Below the pieces are notes generated by a model. It saw only the letters and a program-made list of their open reading frames with translations. It ran no database searches and was not told the origin of the DNA. Positions 56,407-64,000 of a DNA stretch of 64,000 bases are shown in pieces. The translations under genes were made by a program, and so were the position numbers. The stretch's first letter is position 1. Each line of letters opens with the position of its first letter. Source of the stretch: an uncultured Bacteroidia bacterium (GTDB lineage: Bacteria > Bacteroidota > Bacteroidia > Bacteroidales > UBA932); assembly GCA_902796555.1 (NCBI GenBank), contig CADBPR010000019.1, positions 1 through 64,000 of the forward strand, read 5' to 3'.

Positions 56407-57567
56407 ATGAAAAAATTTATTTACATCGCAGCCCTTGCACTGATTGCCGGTGCAGCCTGCACCAAAGTCGAGACCGAAACCCAGCAGGTGAAGGTCACCT
56501 TCCAGGCCGCGAACTATGTTCCGCAGACCAAGGCCGGGGAAGTGTCGTTCCTTGATGAATTCGCAGACCCTGCTAATGCGCATTTCTTCAGCCGCGCCTT
56601 CCTGCACGCAGAGGGTGTGGACCTGGACGCCAGCGGTAATGTTACAAGCAGTTTCCAGCAGTTCTTCCCGACAACGGGTGAGCAGATTAATTGGGATGCC
56701 GCCCATACAATTTGGGCTCCTGCTTCTCATGATTACTATTGGCCGAAAGGCGAAAAGAGCTTCGTCAATTTCATCAGCTGGTATGGCACCGTCAACGGGA
56801 CCGAAAGCAACCCGACCATTACGTATGCATATACTGCAGACAAATGGACGGCTAAGTTGGAGTGGGAATATACCGCAACCCTTGGACAGGCTACTTCCAA
56901 TCTGCTCTATGCCGATATGGCTTGGAGATACAAAAACAACGACGGCGCCATCTACAAGAAAGACGGTGTAACGGAAGGCGTTCCTACCCTTTTCCACCAT
57001 GCGCTGTCCCAGATTAACATCAAAGTCTATGCTGACGATGAGGCGGCAAACGAAAACCTGACCCTCAGCGGTGACAAACCCAGCGACGGAACAGCAACCT
57101 GGACCATCGTGCTGAAGAATGCAAAGATTACTCCTATCAACTCCACCGGCAAACTGTCATTGACCAATGTCGACCCCGGGACGAACAAGACCCAGGAATG
57201 GACAGGCAGTTGGGCAGGAACCGGCGCAGCTGCTGCTGTTGACATCACGGGCACTAAAACCGTAGACGCCGTCAAAAAGGCCAACGCAACGGACTTTGTT
57301 GCACCAAGTTGTGTCCTTCCTCAGACATTGAGCTCCTCGGTTGTACTGAGCTTCGATTTGGATTTGACGACGACCTATAGCAATGCTTCCCATCAGGAGA
57401 TTATCCCGGTTTCCATCAAACTGAACGATATGGGAACGAGCGAATGGGCGCAGAACACGAAGTATACTTATTACCTGCGTGTCGTCCCGTCCCAAAAGAA
57501 AGTACTCTTCGATCCGGCTGTTGAATCTGCATGGATCACGGGTACCACCACCGAGAAGACCATCTAA
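56407..57567 (+). CDS. Fimbrillin-family pilin lipoprotein, copy 2
   Basis: A 386-residue precursor with lipobox LIAGAAC (Cys18), maturation site PQTK|A (Lys42), a YYWPKGEKSFVNFISWYG segment, GVPTLFHHALSQINI and the C-terminal VLFDPAVES. The gap before it (26 bp) is AT-rich and has no hairpin, in contrast to copies 3, 4 and 6. The first 60 residues are close to copy 5. Confidence 0.85.
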   Translation: MKKFIYIAALALIAGAACTKVETETQQVKVTFQAANYVPQTKAGEVSFLDEFADPANAHFFSRAFLHAEGVDLDASGNVTSSFQQFFPTTGEQINWDAAHTIWAPASHDYYWPKGEKSFVNFISWYGTVNGTESNPTITYAYTADKWTAKLEWEYTATLGQATSNLLYADMAWRYKNNDGAIYKKDGVTEGVPTLFHHALSQINIKVYADDEAANENLTLSGDKPSDGTATWTIVLKNAKITPINSTGKLSLTNVDPGTNKTQEWTGSWAGTGAAAAVDITGTKTVDAVKKANATDFVAPSCVLPQTLSSSVVLSFDLDLTTTYSNASHQEIIPVSIKLNDMGTSEWAQNTKYTYYLRVVPSQKKVLFDPAVESAWITGTTTEKTI

Positions 57568-57577
57568 AGAACCTTCA

Positions 57578-57607
57578 GGCTCGGGGCGGCTGACCCTGCC
57601 CCGGGTC
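57578..57607 (+). promoter_or_regulatory. Intercistronic hairpin with GGCTGACCCT loop, copy 1
   Basis: Ten-bp stem (57578-57587 with 57598-57607, two G-U pairs) enclosing the loop GGCTGACCCT (57588-57597). The downstream tail is A-rich up to the ATG at 57634 (26 bases). The same loop recurs at 58927 and 61217. Confidence 0.75.
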
Positions 57608-57633
57608 ACCAAACAAAGACAAAAAATAATAAA

Positions 57634-58905
57634 ATGAACAACAAAGTAAACACAATGCGCATTATGAAAAAGTATTTCATCCTCGCAGTCGCTGCGCTGG
57701 CAGCCAGCGCCGCCTGCACCAAGGTCGAGACGGAATTCAACGTCTCTGACCCTGGCAACAAAATCGCCTTTGAGGTAGCCAATTACGCTGCCCAGACCAA
57801 GGCGCCGACGAATGTCGCCCTTACCAACGCTGAGGACGGCATCTTCCAGTTCCACACCGTGGCCAACCAGTTCCCTGCCATCGGCAATCCGGTTCAGTTC
57901 ATGGATGTGGATATCCTCCCTTGGAACGGTACCACCCAGGTAACGTCTGCGAACATCAGTTCCAACAACATCACCGCCTGGGCTCCGGCCGAAGACTATT
58001 TCTGGCCCAAGACCGGTTACATCAACTTCTACTCCTACGCCGGTACCGCTGCCCCGACCGTGGACAATAGCGCCAGCGACAAGAAGACCGTGAAGTTTGC
58101 GTACAACGATGTCACGATTGACGCTAACTCCAACATTCTCGTAGCCGACCCCGCCCTGCACTATGCCCGCACCAATTCCGCTACGGAGACCTATCAGGTC
58201 GACAACAGCGAGACCTCCGGTCACATCACCAAGGGTGTCCCCACCCTCTTCCACCACCAGCTGGCGAAGATTATCGTCGATGTAGAGGCCCGCACCACGG
58301 ATGCCAAGAAGAGTGCCAACACCATCTGGAAAGTCCAGGTCCTCAAAGATTATGACGCGACCCACGTGTCCACCATCTCCCCTATCAACAAAGGCTCCCT
58401 GGCCTTGACCAGCGCCGACGCCTCCACATCTGCGGAGACCGTAGCCTGGACGAAGGACAACGCGAACGCGACCAACATCAGCGGTTGGGTCCCGGGCACG
58501 GACAAAGAAGTCATCAAGCTGGAACAGTCCGAGGTCCTGACCATTGATGTCAACCAGACCAGCAGCGGCACCCCGGATGAAATCCTTGCGGCCCGTTCGG
58601 TCATGCCTCAGCTGACAAACGGCGTGGACTTCAAGCTCACCTATAGGGTACAGGCCCTGCATGGCTCGACCGTGTTCATGGAGGAAATCCGTACTGTGGG
58701 TATCGACGCCGCAGCAGTCATCGGAAGTCTCGCCAACACCGTTCCTTCTTGGGAGGCCAACAAGAAGATTACCTACCACATCATCATCGACCCGGTCTCC
58801 GAGAAGGTTACCTTCGACCCGGCCGTCGAGGAGTATGATGCCCTTGACGCTGACGGAACCGTCGATGAAATCAACATCAACGAAAACGGTCTCGTGACCC
58901 CTTAA
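57634..58905 (+). CDS. Fimbrillin-family pilin lipoprotein, copy 3
   Basis: A precursor of 423 residues from ATG 57634; ATG 57655 (MRIMKKYFIL, paralleling copy 4's MRFMKKYLIL) is an equally good start. The hairpin-to-ATG spacing of 26 bases, close to that in front of copies 4 and 6, favours 57634. Lipobox LAASAAC, maturation site AAQTK|A, FWPKTGYINFYSYAG, GVPTLFHHQLAKII and terminal VTFDPAVEEYDALDADG are visible. It is the longest copy, with extra loops around residues 190-230. Confidence 0.85.
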   Translation: MNNKVNTMRIMKKYFILAVAALAASAACTKVETEFNVSDPGNKIAFEVANYAAQTKAPTNVALTNAEDGIFQFHTVANQFPAIGNPVQFMDVDILPWNGTTQVTSANISSNNITAWAPAEDYFWPKTGYINFYSYAGTAAPTVDNSASDKKTVKFAYNDVTIDANSNILVADPALHYARTNSATETYQVDNSETSGHITKGVPTLFHHQLAKIIVDVEARTTDAKKSANTIWKVQVLKDYDATHVSTISPINKGSLALTSADASTSAETVAWTKDNANATNISGWVPGTDKEVIKLEQSEVLTIDVNQTSSGTPDEILAARSVMPQLTNGVDFKLTYRVQALHGSTVFMEEIRTVGIDAAAVIGSLANTVPSWEANKKITYHIIIDPVSEKVTFDPAVEEYDALDADGTVDEININENGLVTP

Positions 58906-58917
58906 TCTCTTTTACCA

Positions 58918-58945
58918 CCCGCGGGCGGCTGACCCTGCCCGTGGG
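58918..58945 (+). promoter_or_regulatory. Intercistronic hairpin with GGCTGACCCT loop, copy 2
   Basis: Nine-bp stem CCCGCGGGC (58918-58926) with GCCCGTGGG (58937-58945), one G-U pair, and the identical loop GGCTGACCCT (58927-58936). The stem sequence differs from copies 1 and 3 while pairing is kept. 25 bases of A-rich tail lead to the ATG at 58971. Confidence 0.75.
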
Positions 58946-58970
58946 CGCCAATACAAACAACTAAAAAACA

Positions 58971-60071
58971 ATGCGATTTATGAAAAAGTATTTGATTCTT
59001 GCAGCCGCCGCGCTCGTAGCCAGCGCCGCCTGCGCCAAAATCGAGCGGACCGACGACCAGACCGCCATCACCTTCAACGTAGCCAACTACGTCCAACTGA
59101 CCAAGGCCAACACCGAGTTCTCCAAGACGGCCACCTTCGGCACCTTCGCCTGGTGGACGCCGACCGACTGGGCCACCAACGGCCAGACCAACATCTTCAT
59201 GGACAACCAGGAGGTTGCCTACAACAGCACCGACAATGTCTGGGCTCCGACCATCCCCTATTTCTGGACCAAGACCGGTAAAATTACCTTCGCCTCCTAC
59301 GCACCCTACACCGCCGCTGCCGGTAACAACGGCTTCGTCAACCTGCCGGTTCACTCCGTAGCCGACGGCTTCACGTTCACCGACTACACCATCGTCAACA
59401 GCACCGACGTTGACCTGATGTACGCCGACCTGATTGCCGACCAGACCAAAAACACCAACCCTGCCACCTACAGCGCCGTGAGCGGTGTTGCAGAAGGTGT
59501 CCCCACCCTCTTCCACCACGCCCTCACCAAAGTGGCTTTCGTCTTCAAAGCCGGCAAGAACACCAACCCGAACGTGATTGACCAGGCCATTGCCCTGGAC
59601 GAGGTCAAAATCATCAATATCAACAACAAGGGTACCTTCACCCAGAACAACGCCAGCCAGTGGGCCTCCCAGAGCGGGGCAGCGGAATATGAACTGAATG
59701 CCGCCACCAACATCATCAACATGAAATGGGATGATACCGACGCCCACGTGCCCAGCGTTGCAAGCCGCATTCTGCTCCCGCAGGAACTCGCCGCCACCGG
59801 TACCCAGCAGGCCATCTACCTCTCCTACACCATCAAGACCAAATACAAAGGAACCACCGACTTCGCTGACGAAGTGGTCACCTCGACGGTTCCGCTGTAC
59901 TACGACAACTCCGCCCTCGGCGGCAGCAAACTGGTCAAATGGGGCATCAACGAGAGCATCCTCTACACCATCACCATCAACCCCTACTCCGACGATCCGA
60001 TTTACTTCGATCCTGCCGTGGTTGACTGGACGCCTGTCACCGGTGAATTTGAAGTCAACGACGTTAACTAA
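58971..60071 (+). CDS. Fimbrillin-family pilin lipoprotein, copy 4
   Basis: A 366-residue precursor: lipobox LVASAAC (Cys21), maturation site VQLTK|A (Lys45), FWTKTGKITFASYAPY, GVPTLFHHALTKVAF and the C-terminal IYFDPAVVDWTP. Here the YWPK motif reads FWTK, a small deviation. It is separated from copy 5 by 27 bp without a hairpin. Confidence 0.85.
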   Translation: MRFMKKYLILAAAALVASAACAKIERTDDQTAITFNVANYVQLTKANTEFSKTATFGTFAWWTPTDWATNGQTNIFMDNQEVAYNSTDNVWAPTIPYFWTKTGKITFASYAPYTAAAGNNGFVNLPVHSVADGFTFTDYTIVNSTDVDLMYADLIADQTKNTNPATYSAVSGVAEGVPTLFHHALTKVAFVFKAGKNTNPNVIDQAIALDEVKIININNKGTFTQNNASQWASQSGAAEYELNAATNIINMKWDDTDAHVPSVASRILLPQELAATGTQQAIYLSYTIKTKYKGTTDFADEVVTSTVPLYYDNSALGGSKLVKWGINESILYTITINPYSDDPIYFDPAVVDWTPVTGEFEVNDVN

Positions 60072-60098
60072 GGTATAAAACGAATAAAAACACGCAAC

Positions 60099-61169
60099 AT
60101 GAAAAAGTATATCCTTTTGACAGCCCTCGTGCTGACAGCGGGCGCGGCCTGCACCAAAATTGAGACGGAGAGCAAGAAAGAAATCACCTTCGAAGTAGCC
60201 AATCGTCTGCAGACCAAGGCCGACGGTGTCAAATATAATAATGGTGCCTTCGGTACGTACGCATGGTTCAACGGCAGCGACGAATTCATGGTCAACGAAA
60301 AAGTCGACCTCGCCGCCGGCGTATGGAAAACCATTGACCACACTTTCTACTGGCCCAAGACCGGCAGCATCGATTTCATCTCCTACTCCCCCTTCGACGG
60401 TACCAGCAACACCGCCGGGAGCGTTCCGAGCGTGACAGCCAGCAGCATCACCTACACCAATTACACCGTCGGCACGACCGATTTGCTCTATGCCGACAAG
60501 GCCAAGTGTGCCGCCAACGTGAATGAAATCACCGATGACGCCAGCCCCGAATCCGGCTACGCAGGTGTCCCGACCCTGTTCCGTCACGCCCTTGCGAAAC
60601 TGAGTTTCAAGGTCAAAGCCAACTTCACCGAGTGGACCGACGCATCCAACAGCACCGTCACCAAGTGGGAAGTGACCGTCAACAGCGCCAAAATCAGCGG
60701 TTTCTATACCACAGGTTCCTGCAACCTCACCCTGAACACGGACGGCAAGACCTGGGATAAGCCCGCCGGCAACGTATGGACCTCTCCTTCCGGCGCCACC
60801 CCGGCCCAGGAGCTGATTTCCACCCCGGTCGTCCTCACCACGACCCCTCAGGACATTGCCCCGGCGGCCGGATACGTCCTGCCGCAGACCCTGACGGCCG
60901 GCGTCCAGAAGCTCGACCTGCAGGTGCACATCAAGACCACCCTGTCCAACGGCAAGGTGATTGAAGAAGACTTCCCCAGCACCCTTGACCTCAAGGATAT
61001 TTCCTCGCTCAGTGCCTGGGAAATGAACCAGAACATCGTCTATACGATTAACTTCAAGCCTACGGCTACCGAAAGCGACTTCGACAGCCCGGAAGACGTT
61101 ACGATTACCTTCGACCCGGCCGTCGCCGACTGGGAGAATGTAGCCGCTTCCGCCACCATCCAGATTTAA
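60099..61169 (+). CDS. Fimbrillin-family pilin lipoprotein, copy 5
   Basis: A 356-residue precursor: lipobox LTAGAAC (Cys18), maturation site RLQTK|A (Lys40), FYWPKTGSIDFISYSPF, GVPTLFRHALAKLSF and the C-terminal ITFDPAVADWENVA. Its first 20 residues and lipobox are very close to copy 2. The downstream gap holds a GGCTGACCCT hairpin. Confidence 0.86.
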   Translation: MKKYILLTALVLTAGAACTKIETESKKEITFEVANRLQTKADGVKYNNGAFGTYAWFNGSDEFMVNEKVDLAAGVWKTIDHTFYWPKTGSIDFISYSPFDGTSNTAGSVPSVTASSITYTNYTVGTTDLLYADKAKCAANVNEITDDASPESGYAGVPTLFRHALAKLSFKVKANFTEWTDASNSTVTKWEVTVNSAKISGFYTTGSCNLTLNTDGKTWDKPAGNVWTSPSGATPAQELISTPVVLTTTPQDIAPAAGYVLPQTLTAGVQKLDLQVHIKTTLSNGKVIEEDFPSTLDLKDISSLSAWEMNQNIVYTINFKPTATESDFDSPEDVTITFDPAVADWENVAASATIQI

Positions 61170-61206
61170 TTGACGGTTATTCAAATATTATTTCATAAAG
61201 CGCACA

Positions 61207-61236
61207 GGCTCGGGGTGGCTGACCCTGCCCCGGGCC
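61207..61236 (+). promoter_or_regulatory. Intercistronic hairpin with GGCTGACCCT loop, copy 3
   Basis: Ten-bp stem (61207-61216 with 61227-61236) enclosing loop GGCTGACCCT (61217-61226). The closing base pair is T-G here and C-G in copy 1, and the outer GT wobble of copy 1 is a GC pair here, so pairing is preserved by different bases. 20 bases of A-rich tail run to the ATG at 61257. Confidence 0.75.
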
Positions 61237-61256
61237 ACCAAGAAACAAAAAAACAA

Positions 61257-62390
61257 ATGAAAATGAAAAAGTACATCTTTTATGCGGCAGCGGCACTGGC
61301 AGTGCTGGCGTCATGCAACAAAACGATTGAAGACCAGAAGGCGGAAGTTGTATTCCAGGTGGCCCGTTACCAGAACGTGACCAAGGCCGACCCGGCCGAC
61401 TACAAGGATGAATACGCAGCCGTTCCCTTCGGTGCTTTTTCCTGGTTCAAAGGCCAGAATCCCGCCGACAACACGACGTTCATGACCAACCAGAAAGTGT
61501 CCTACAACAGTGCCAAGAACCTTTGGGCGCCGGAAGGTACCACCTATTATTGGCCCAAGACCGGTTCCCTGGATTTCATCTGCTACTCCCCGTATACGGC
61601 AGACGGAACCAACGCGCCGCTTCCCACCGTTACCGAGACCGGCATTTCCTACCCGGCCTGGGACGTGCGGAACCATCCCGTCGACCTGATGTATGCCGAC
61701 AAAGTGACCGGCCTGACGAACAACAAGAATACTTATTATTATAATGGTGTCCCGACGCTGTTCCGCCACGCCTTCGCCAAGGTGACTTTCGCGATTACGA
61801 CGCCCTACCTGGAGGCAACCGGTGAAAACGGAGACAAGACCCGCTGGGAAATCATCATCAACGACATCACCCTCAACAACATTCTCACCACCGGCGGACT
61901 GGACCTGACGCTGAACAGCGACGGCACCTGGAAGAAGCCCGCTGACAATGTGTGGAATGCCGATGATACGATTAAGGAGAATATCACACTGGACCTGAGC
62001 GGCCTGGGTACCGAGCACAAGCTGGACGGCAGCGACCAGCCGCTGGATGCCGATATGTTCGTGCTTCCGCAGTGGCTGACCGGCGGTCAGGAAGTGGTCA
62101 TCAACGTCACCATCAACACCTACCGTGACAACAACGACGGTACGGGCGAACATCTGGTGCTCACCGAGACCGGCGTAGAAATCAAGGCCGACCTTTCCGC
62201 CGGCTCCATGGACCGCTGGGGCATCAACCAGAACGTCACCTATACCTTCAACGTGACCCCGAGCCTGGGCACACCTGTGGACACGGACGGCGACGGCGTT
62301 CCGGACGACCAGGCCCCGACCACGGTCTATTTCGACCCGGCCGTCACCGACTGGGAGAACATCACGGTAAATGCCGGTATCAATATTTAA
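61257..62390 (+). CDS. Fimbrillin-family pilin lipoprotein, copy 6
   Basis: A 377-residue precursor starting MKMKKYIFYA; the frame is open further upstream to 61170 but that region overlaps the hairpin. Lipobox LAVLASC (Cys20), maturation site NVTK|A (Lys43), YYWPKTGSLDFICYSPY, GVPTLFRHAFAKVTF, and terminal VYFDPAVTDWENITV. Just before the end there is an inserted Asp-rich stretch (DTDGDGVPDDQ), resembling a calcium-binding repeat. Confidence 0.86.
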   Translation: MKMKKYIFYAAAALAVLASCNKTIEDQKAEVVFQVARYQNVTKADPADYKDEYAAVPFGAFSWFKGQNPADNTTFMTNQKVSYNSAKNLWAPEGTTYYWPKTGSLDFICYSPYTADGTNAPLPTVTETGISYPAWDVRNHPVDLMYADKVTGLTNNKNTYYYNGVPTLFRHAFAKVTFAITTPYLEATGENGDKTRWEIIINDITLNNILTTGGLDLTLNSDGTWKKPADNVWNADDTIKENITLDLSGLGTEHKLDGSDQPLDADMFVLPQWLTGGQEVVINVTINTYRDNNDGTGEHLVLTETGVEIKADLSAGSMDRWGINQNVTYTFNVTPSLGTPVDTDGDGVPDDQAPTTVYFDPAVTDWENITVNAGINI

Positions 62391-62412
62391 CAACCTGACG
62401 GACTGACATACA

Positions 62413-63558
62413 ATGAAAAGATTTCTCATTTTCCTCACGGTCGGCGCTGCCTTGCTGAGCGCTTGCGCCAAAAATGAAGTAAAAACGGCGGACACCCGCC
62501 ACGAAATCACGTTCCTGACCGCCAACCGGCTGACCAAGGCCGGTATCGAGGGAACGGTATTCCCCACGACGGAAACCTTCGGCGCCTATGCGTGGACGGC
62601 CGCATCGGAGAATCCCTACTTCATGGACAACGAGGTGATTTCCTTCCAGGACCCGCTGTGGAAGGCTTCCACCACCTACTATTGGCCGAAGAACGCCACG
62701 ATTGACTTCTTCTGCTTCTACCCGACCGGCCTGAGCACAAACCTGACCCCTGGCGAAACGCAGGTGGTCATCAGCGGCTATGACGTGGCAGCCGGCCAGA
62801 CCGATGTGATGTATGCCGACAAAGCTGTCGGATTCTCAGACAACGTTGACCTGGTAAGCGATGCCGTGAACGGCTACACCGGCGTACCCGTGATTTTCCG
62901 CCATGCCCTGGCCAAACTCAATTTCAACATCCTCTTCCCGTATAACGAGAAGACAGAGGCCGACGGTACCCACACCGAGTGGACCGCCACCGTCAAGAGC
63001 GTTGCCCTGGAAGGCTTGTACAAGAGCGGCGGCTGCACGCTGAACCTGTCCGACCTGACGGCCACCGGCGTCGTAGCCTGGAACAAACCCGCCGATGCCA
63101 ACGGCTACTTCGTATGGACCAACGACGGCACGACCACCCGCTATGACAACACCACCGCCACCGACCTCAGCACGGCCGCGGCATTCAACCCGCTGCCCGA
63201 GCTCTTCGTGCTGCCGCAGGCGCTCGCCGACGGTCAGCAGAAAGTGACCCTGGACCTTTGTATCAAAACCAAAAGGAACGGTGCGGATTTCCTGACGGAG
63301 AATTTCTCCAAGACCGTGAACCTGCTCATCCCCGGCTCGCTGGAAGCATGGCAGATGAACCAGATAATCACGTATAATATTATCGTGAACGCCACGGCCA
63401 GCAACGGCAACGGTGGCAATCCCTACGACCCCAGCGACCCTTCGGACCCGAACCGGCCTGACCCGGACGACCCGAACCTGGACGATGCCGTCATCACCTT
63501 CGACCCGGCTGTCGACGGATGGGACACGATTACGATTACAGGCAACATCATCCTGTAA
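62413..63558 (+). CDS. Fimbrillin-family pilin lipoprotein, copy 7 (divergent)
   Basis: A 381-residue precursor. Lipobox ALLSAC (Cys18), maturation site NRLTK|A (Lys42), YYWPKNATIDFFCFYPTG, GVPVIFRHALAKLNF and the terminal ITFDPAVDGWDTITI. A proline-aspartate-rich insert (NPYDPSDPSDPNRPDPDDPN) precedes the final motif, perhaps a flexible stem before the donor strand. The gap before it (22 bp) has no hairpin. Confidence 0.84.
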   Translation: MKRFLIFLTVGAALLSACAKNEVKTADTRHEITFLTANRLTKAGIEGTVFPTTETFGAYAWTAASENPYFMDNEVISFQDPLWKASTTYYWPKNATIDFFCFYPTGLSTNLTPGETQVVISGYDVAAGQTDVMYADKAVGFSDNVDLVSDAVNGYTGVPVIFRHALAKLNFNILFPYNEKTEADGTHTEWTATVKSVALEGLYKSGGCTLNLSDLTATGVVAWNKPADANGYFVWTNDGTTTRYDNTTATDLSTAAAFNPLPELFVLPQALADGQQKVTLDLCIKTKRNGADFLTENFSKTVNLLIPGSLEAWQMNQIITYNIIVNATASNGNGGNPYDPSDPSDPNRPDPDDPNLDDAVITFDPAVDGWDTITITGNIIL

Positions 63559-63571
63559 CCCCCTACAGCCC

Positions 63572-63594
63572 GGCGGAGGTGAAACTCCGCCAGG
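63572..63594 (+). promoter_or_regulatory. Intercistronic hairpin before the last pilus lipoprotein
   Basis: Stem GGCGGAG (63572-63578) with CTCCGCC (63585-63591), loop GTGAAA; two further pairs (63569-63570 with 63593-63594) can form across a mismatch. It is followed by a GCCAAGAAACGG tail like the operon leader's GCCAAGAAACGAC. The loop is not GGCTGACCCT. Confidence 0.6.
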
Positions 63595-63615
63595 TTGCCA
63601 AGAAACGGATTGAAT

Positions 63616-64000
63616 ATGAGACGTTTGCACATATATATACTCGGGATAATCGCCCTGCTTGCCGCCGCTTCCTGCCGACGCGACGCCCAGCCGGCGGAGG
63701 CTGCGCTGTTGCCGCAGATCCGTCTTGGCGGAGACATGCAGAAAACCAAGGCGATGCTGAATGAGGGAGGACTGGACGTGGACCAGACCACCCTTCAGGT
63801 GTACGACTACCTCACCGGCTTTACGGGAGAAATCAACGGCAATTCCTACGAAGATGCAACCGTCGCCTATTTCAACGACCAGATTCAGTATAGCACAAGC
63901 ACATCAGAATGGGAATACGTCTCCGGCAAGGAATACCGGTGGACCAAGACCGGGACCCACAATTTCTTTGGCTGGCTGACCTATGACAAGGCTTCCGACC
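63616..64000 (+). CDS. Pilus-associated lipoprotein, 5' part (runs off the right edge)
   Basis: About 128 residues are visible, starting MRRLHIYILG with lipobox LLAAASC (Cys20). A QKTKAM site (Lys45) echoes the maturation site of the fimbrillins, and WTKTGTHNFFGWL recalls their YWPKTGSIxF segment. It is more divergent than the tandem pilins, so it may be a minor or tip fimbrillin. The C-terminus is outside the window. Confidence 0.75.
   Translation, partial: MRRLHIYILGIIALLAAASCRRDAQPAEAALLPQIRLGGDMQKTKAMLNEGGLDVDQTTLQVYDYLTGFTGEINGNSYEDATVAYFNDQIQYSTSTSEWEYVSGKEYRWTKTGTHNFFGWLTYDKASD

Noticed and set aside
57578..57607. GGCTGACCCT hairpins as transcription terminators
   Set aside because: On the plus strand the sequence after each hairpin is A-rich, not T-rich, and the operon continues.
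58902..61184. Long minus-strand open frame (760 codons) opposite fimbrillin copies 4 and 5
   Set aside because: It spans an intergenic gap and two genes with clear pilin motifs on the plus strand. It has no recognisable domain and results from codon bias in G+C-rich genes.

Overview
The window looks like a chromosome segment of a G+C-rich member of the Bacteroidales (Bacteroidota). Evidence: sigma-ABfr type promoters (TTTG, 19-21 bp spacer, TAnnTTTG), a complete aerotolerance (Bat) operon, an Rnf operon, DUF3575/DUF5119 proteins and fimbrillin-type lipoproteins. Alistipes-like or uncultured gut/rumen Bacteroidales would fit the base composition; I cannot name the genus. I see no tRNA, rRNA, insertion sequence or CRISPR array.

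Layout. 1-2.7 kb: 5' part of pyruvate phosphate dikinase, glyA with a clear terminator, and a divergent SpoU-type RNA methyltransferase. 2.7-11.1 kb: the Bat operon read leftward as MoxR ATPase, DUF58 protein, lipoprotein, BatA, BatB, BatC and an in-frame BatD-BatE fusion. 11.1-20.0 kb: housekeeping genes including truA with an unusual insertion, a guanine-deaminase-like enzyme, a PfkB kinase, a GH2 beta-galactosidase, a flippase-like membrane protein and prfB, whose true reading frame needs a +1 programmed frameshift. 20.0-24.5 kb: envelope proteins, a Dcu-type dicarboxylate carrier and a PPC/DUF296 protein. 24.5-31.2 kb: a membrane-anchored AraC regulator with a very long proline-rich linker, a DUF3575 OmpA-like protein, a LytS/LytTR two-component system and two small outer-membrane proteins. 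31.2-40.0 kb: rseC-rnfBCDGEA, a DUF3108 protein, dnaB and a zinc-ribbon coiled-coil protein. 40.3-49.4 kb: Nif3, MerR, two M23 peptidases, thiamine pyrophosphokinase, an LptF/G permease fused in frame to methionyl-tRNA formyltransferase, and alaS.

49.6-64.0 kb is the most distinctive part: a type V pilus (fimbrillin) locus. Leftward from an AT-rich 424-bp regulatory region run a fimbrillin-like lipoprotein, a multi-pass membrane AraC regulator and a stand-alone receiver. Rightward run a DUF3575 OmpA-like protein, a DUF5119/Mfa2-like lipoprotein, six tandem paralogous fimbrillins and the start of another pilus lipoprotein. Each fimbrillin has a lipobox, a conserved Thr-Lys site 22-28 residues after the lipid cysteine, an internal GVPxxF-x-H motif and a C-terminal FDPxV/M motif. 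Three of the intercistronic gaps carry hairpins with an identical ten-base loop (GGCTGACCCT) on covarying stems, and two more junctions carry simpler hairpins followed by the same A-rich tail. These look like an undescribed family of mRNA elements tied to pilin genes.
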